Positions 14,520-14,839 of a DNA stretch of 14,839 nt are shown piece after piece; positions within the stretch are counted from its first letter, which is position 1, and each line of letters begins with the position of its first letter. The stretch is from Promethearchaeota archaeon. Lineage in GTDB: Archaea > Asgardarchaeota > Lokiarchaeia > Sigynarchaeales > SOKP01. The notes beneath the pieces were generated by a model. That model worked only from the letters and a program-made list of their open reading frames with translations, was not told the DNA's origin and searched no databases. Both the position numbers and the translations under genes were made by a program. The stretch spans positions 1 through 14,839 of the forward strand of contig JAGXOB010000049.1 of NCBI GenBank assembly GCA_019894735.1, read 5' to 3'.

Positions 14520-14839
14520 CTATGTTATTGGATATCTTTTAGATATCTCTCCTGCATAGTAGCGAAATACTGTAACAATTTTGCCTAAATCTTCAATTTT
14601 TCTACTAGCTCCCATGAGGAAGAATCTTCCTGCTCCGCTTAGGATGATAAAAGCGTTAATTCCCCTTAAAACGACTTCTAACAAATTTGTATACCCCATT
14701 GAGTCGATTGCATCGTGACCACTTTGCATTACTACAGCACTTAAACTCGAAAATAAATCGGGATCAACATCGTAATCAGGAATGCATGAAAAAGCAAGAC
14801 GTAAACCTTCATTAGTTACTAAAGCAAGAGCTTCTAATT
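14520..14839 (-). CDS. Roadblock/LC7 domain protein, N terminus beyond the window
   Basis: The frame is open to the right edge, and 105 residues plus the stop (14520-14522) are visible. It reads LEALALVTNEGLRLAFSCI..., then DVDPDLFSSLSAVVMQSGHDA, TNLLEVVLRGINAFIILSGAGRFFLMGAS, and a helical tail ending in KRYPIT. This is the Roadblock/LC7 pattern: a strand with a small 'NEGL' turn, a long helix, and two strands ending in a short hydrophobic loop. The family includes dynein light chain LC7, the Ragulator subunits and bacterial MglB, which dimerise and bind or regulate small GTPases. An MglA-like GTPase lies at the other end of the window. Only the first few residues are likely missing. The VWA gene starts 64 bases downstream and may be co-transcribed. 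Confidence 0.85.
   Translation of the reverse strand, partial: LEALALVTNEGLRLAFSCIPDYDVDPDLFSSLSAVVMQSGHDAIDSMGYTNLLEVVLRGINAFIILSGAGRFFLMGASRKIEDLGKIVTVFRYYAGEISKRYPIT

Noticed and set aside
1839..14839. MglA-like GTPase and Roadblock gene as a linked MglA/MglB operon
   Set aside because: They are 12 kb apart with several promoters and terminators between them. A functional link is possible, but genetic linkage is not supported.

Overview
The window looks like a piece of an Asgard archaeal genome, most likely Lokiarchaeia-like. It is strongly A+T-rich, has archaeal TATA-type promoters and poly-T terminators, and combines gene families typical of that group: an actin-related protein closer in motif layout to eukaryotic actin/Arps than to MreB or ParM, an MglA/Ras-like small GTPase, a Roadblock/LC7 protein, a GIFT (IFT52 N-terminal-like) domain protein, a CHAT-domain protein and a von Willebrand factor A protein with a long proline-rich linker. 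The assignment is inferred from family content. No rRNA, tRNA, CRISPR array or insertion sequence was recognised.

Layout. At the left edge is the ambiguous tail of a possible membrane protein. Two plus-strand genes follow: a GIFT-like protein (297-1223) and a YfcE/MJ0936-type metallophosphoesterase (1274-1816). They converge on a long minus-strand block. Read in the direction of transcription (right to left), that block contains: a Roadblock/LC7 protein cut by the right edge; the VWA protein (14455-12182); an approximately 300-bp intergenic region; a five-gene cluster (AbrB-ACT regulator, disordered/coiled-coil protein, actin-related protein, CHAT-fold protein, leucine-zipper/PLD-like protein; 11867-6226); a 50-residue acidic ORF overlapping a solitary adenine-N6 DNA methyltransferase (6133-3837); a DEAD-box helicase (3716-2568); and the MglA-like GTPase (2459-1839).

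How the genes may work together. The five-gene cluster is tightly spaced (33-60 bp gaps), has a TATA-like element upstream of its regulator and a T9 tract after its last gene. Its notable property is that three members look like catalytically compromised versions of known folds: the actin-like protein has N for the actin D154 and Y for H161, the CHAT domain has N and Q in place of the catalytic His and Cys, and the PLD-like domain has no HKD motif. This suggests an actin-based scaffold or nucleotide-sensing switch rather than a set of enzymes, under control of a ligand-sensing AbrB-ACT regulator. The MglA-like GTPase and the Roadblock protein belong to families that pair in bacterial polarity systems, but they lie about 12 kb apart here. 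The methyltransferase has no recognisable nuclease domain or restriction partner in the window. Functions of the cluster are hypotheses. Motif identifications were made by eye and no search was run.
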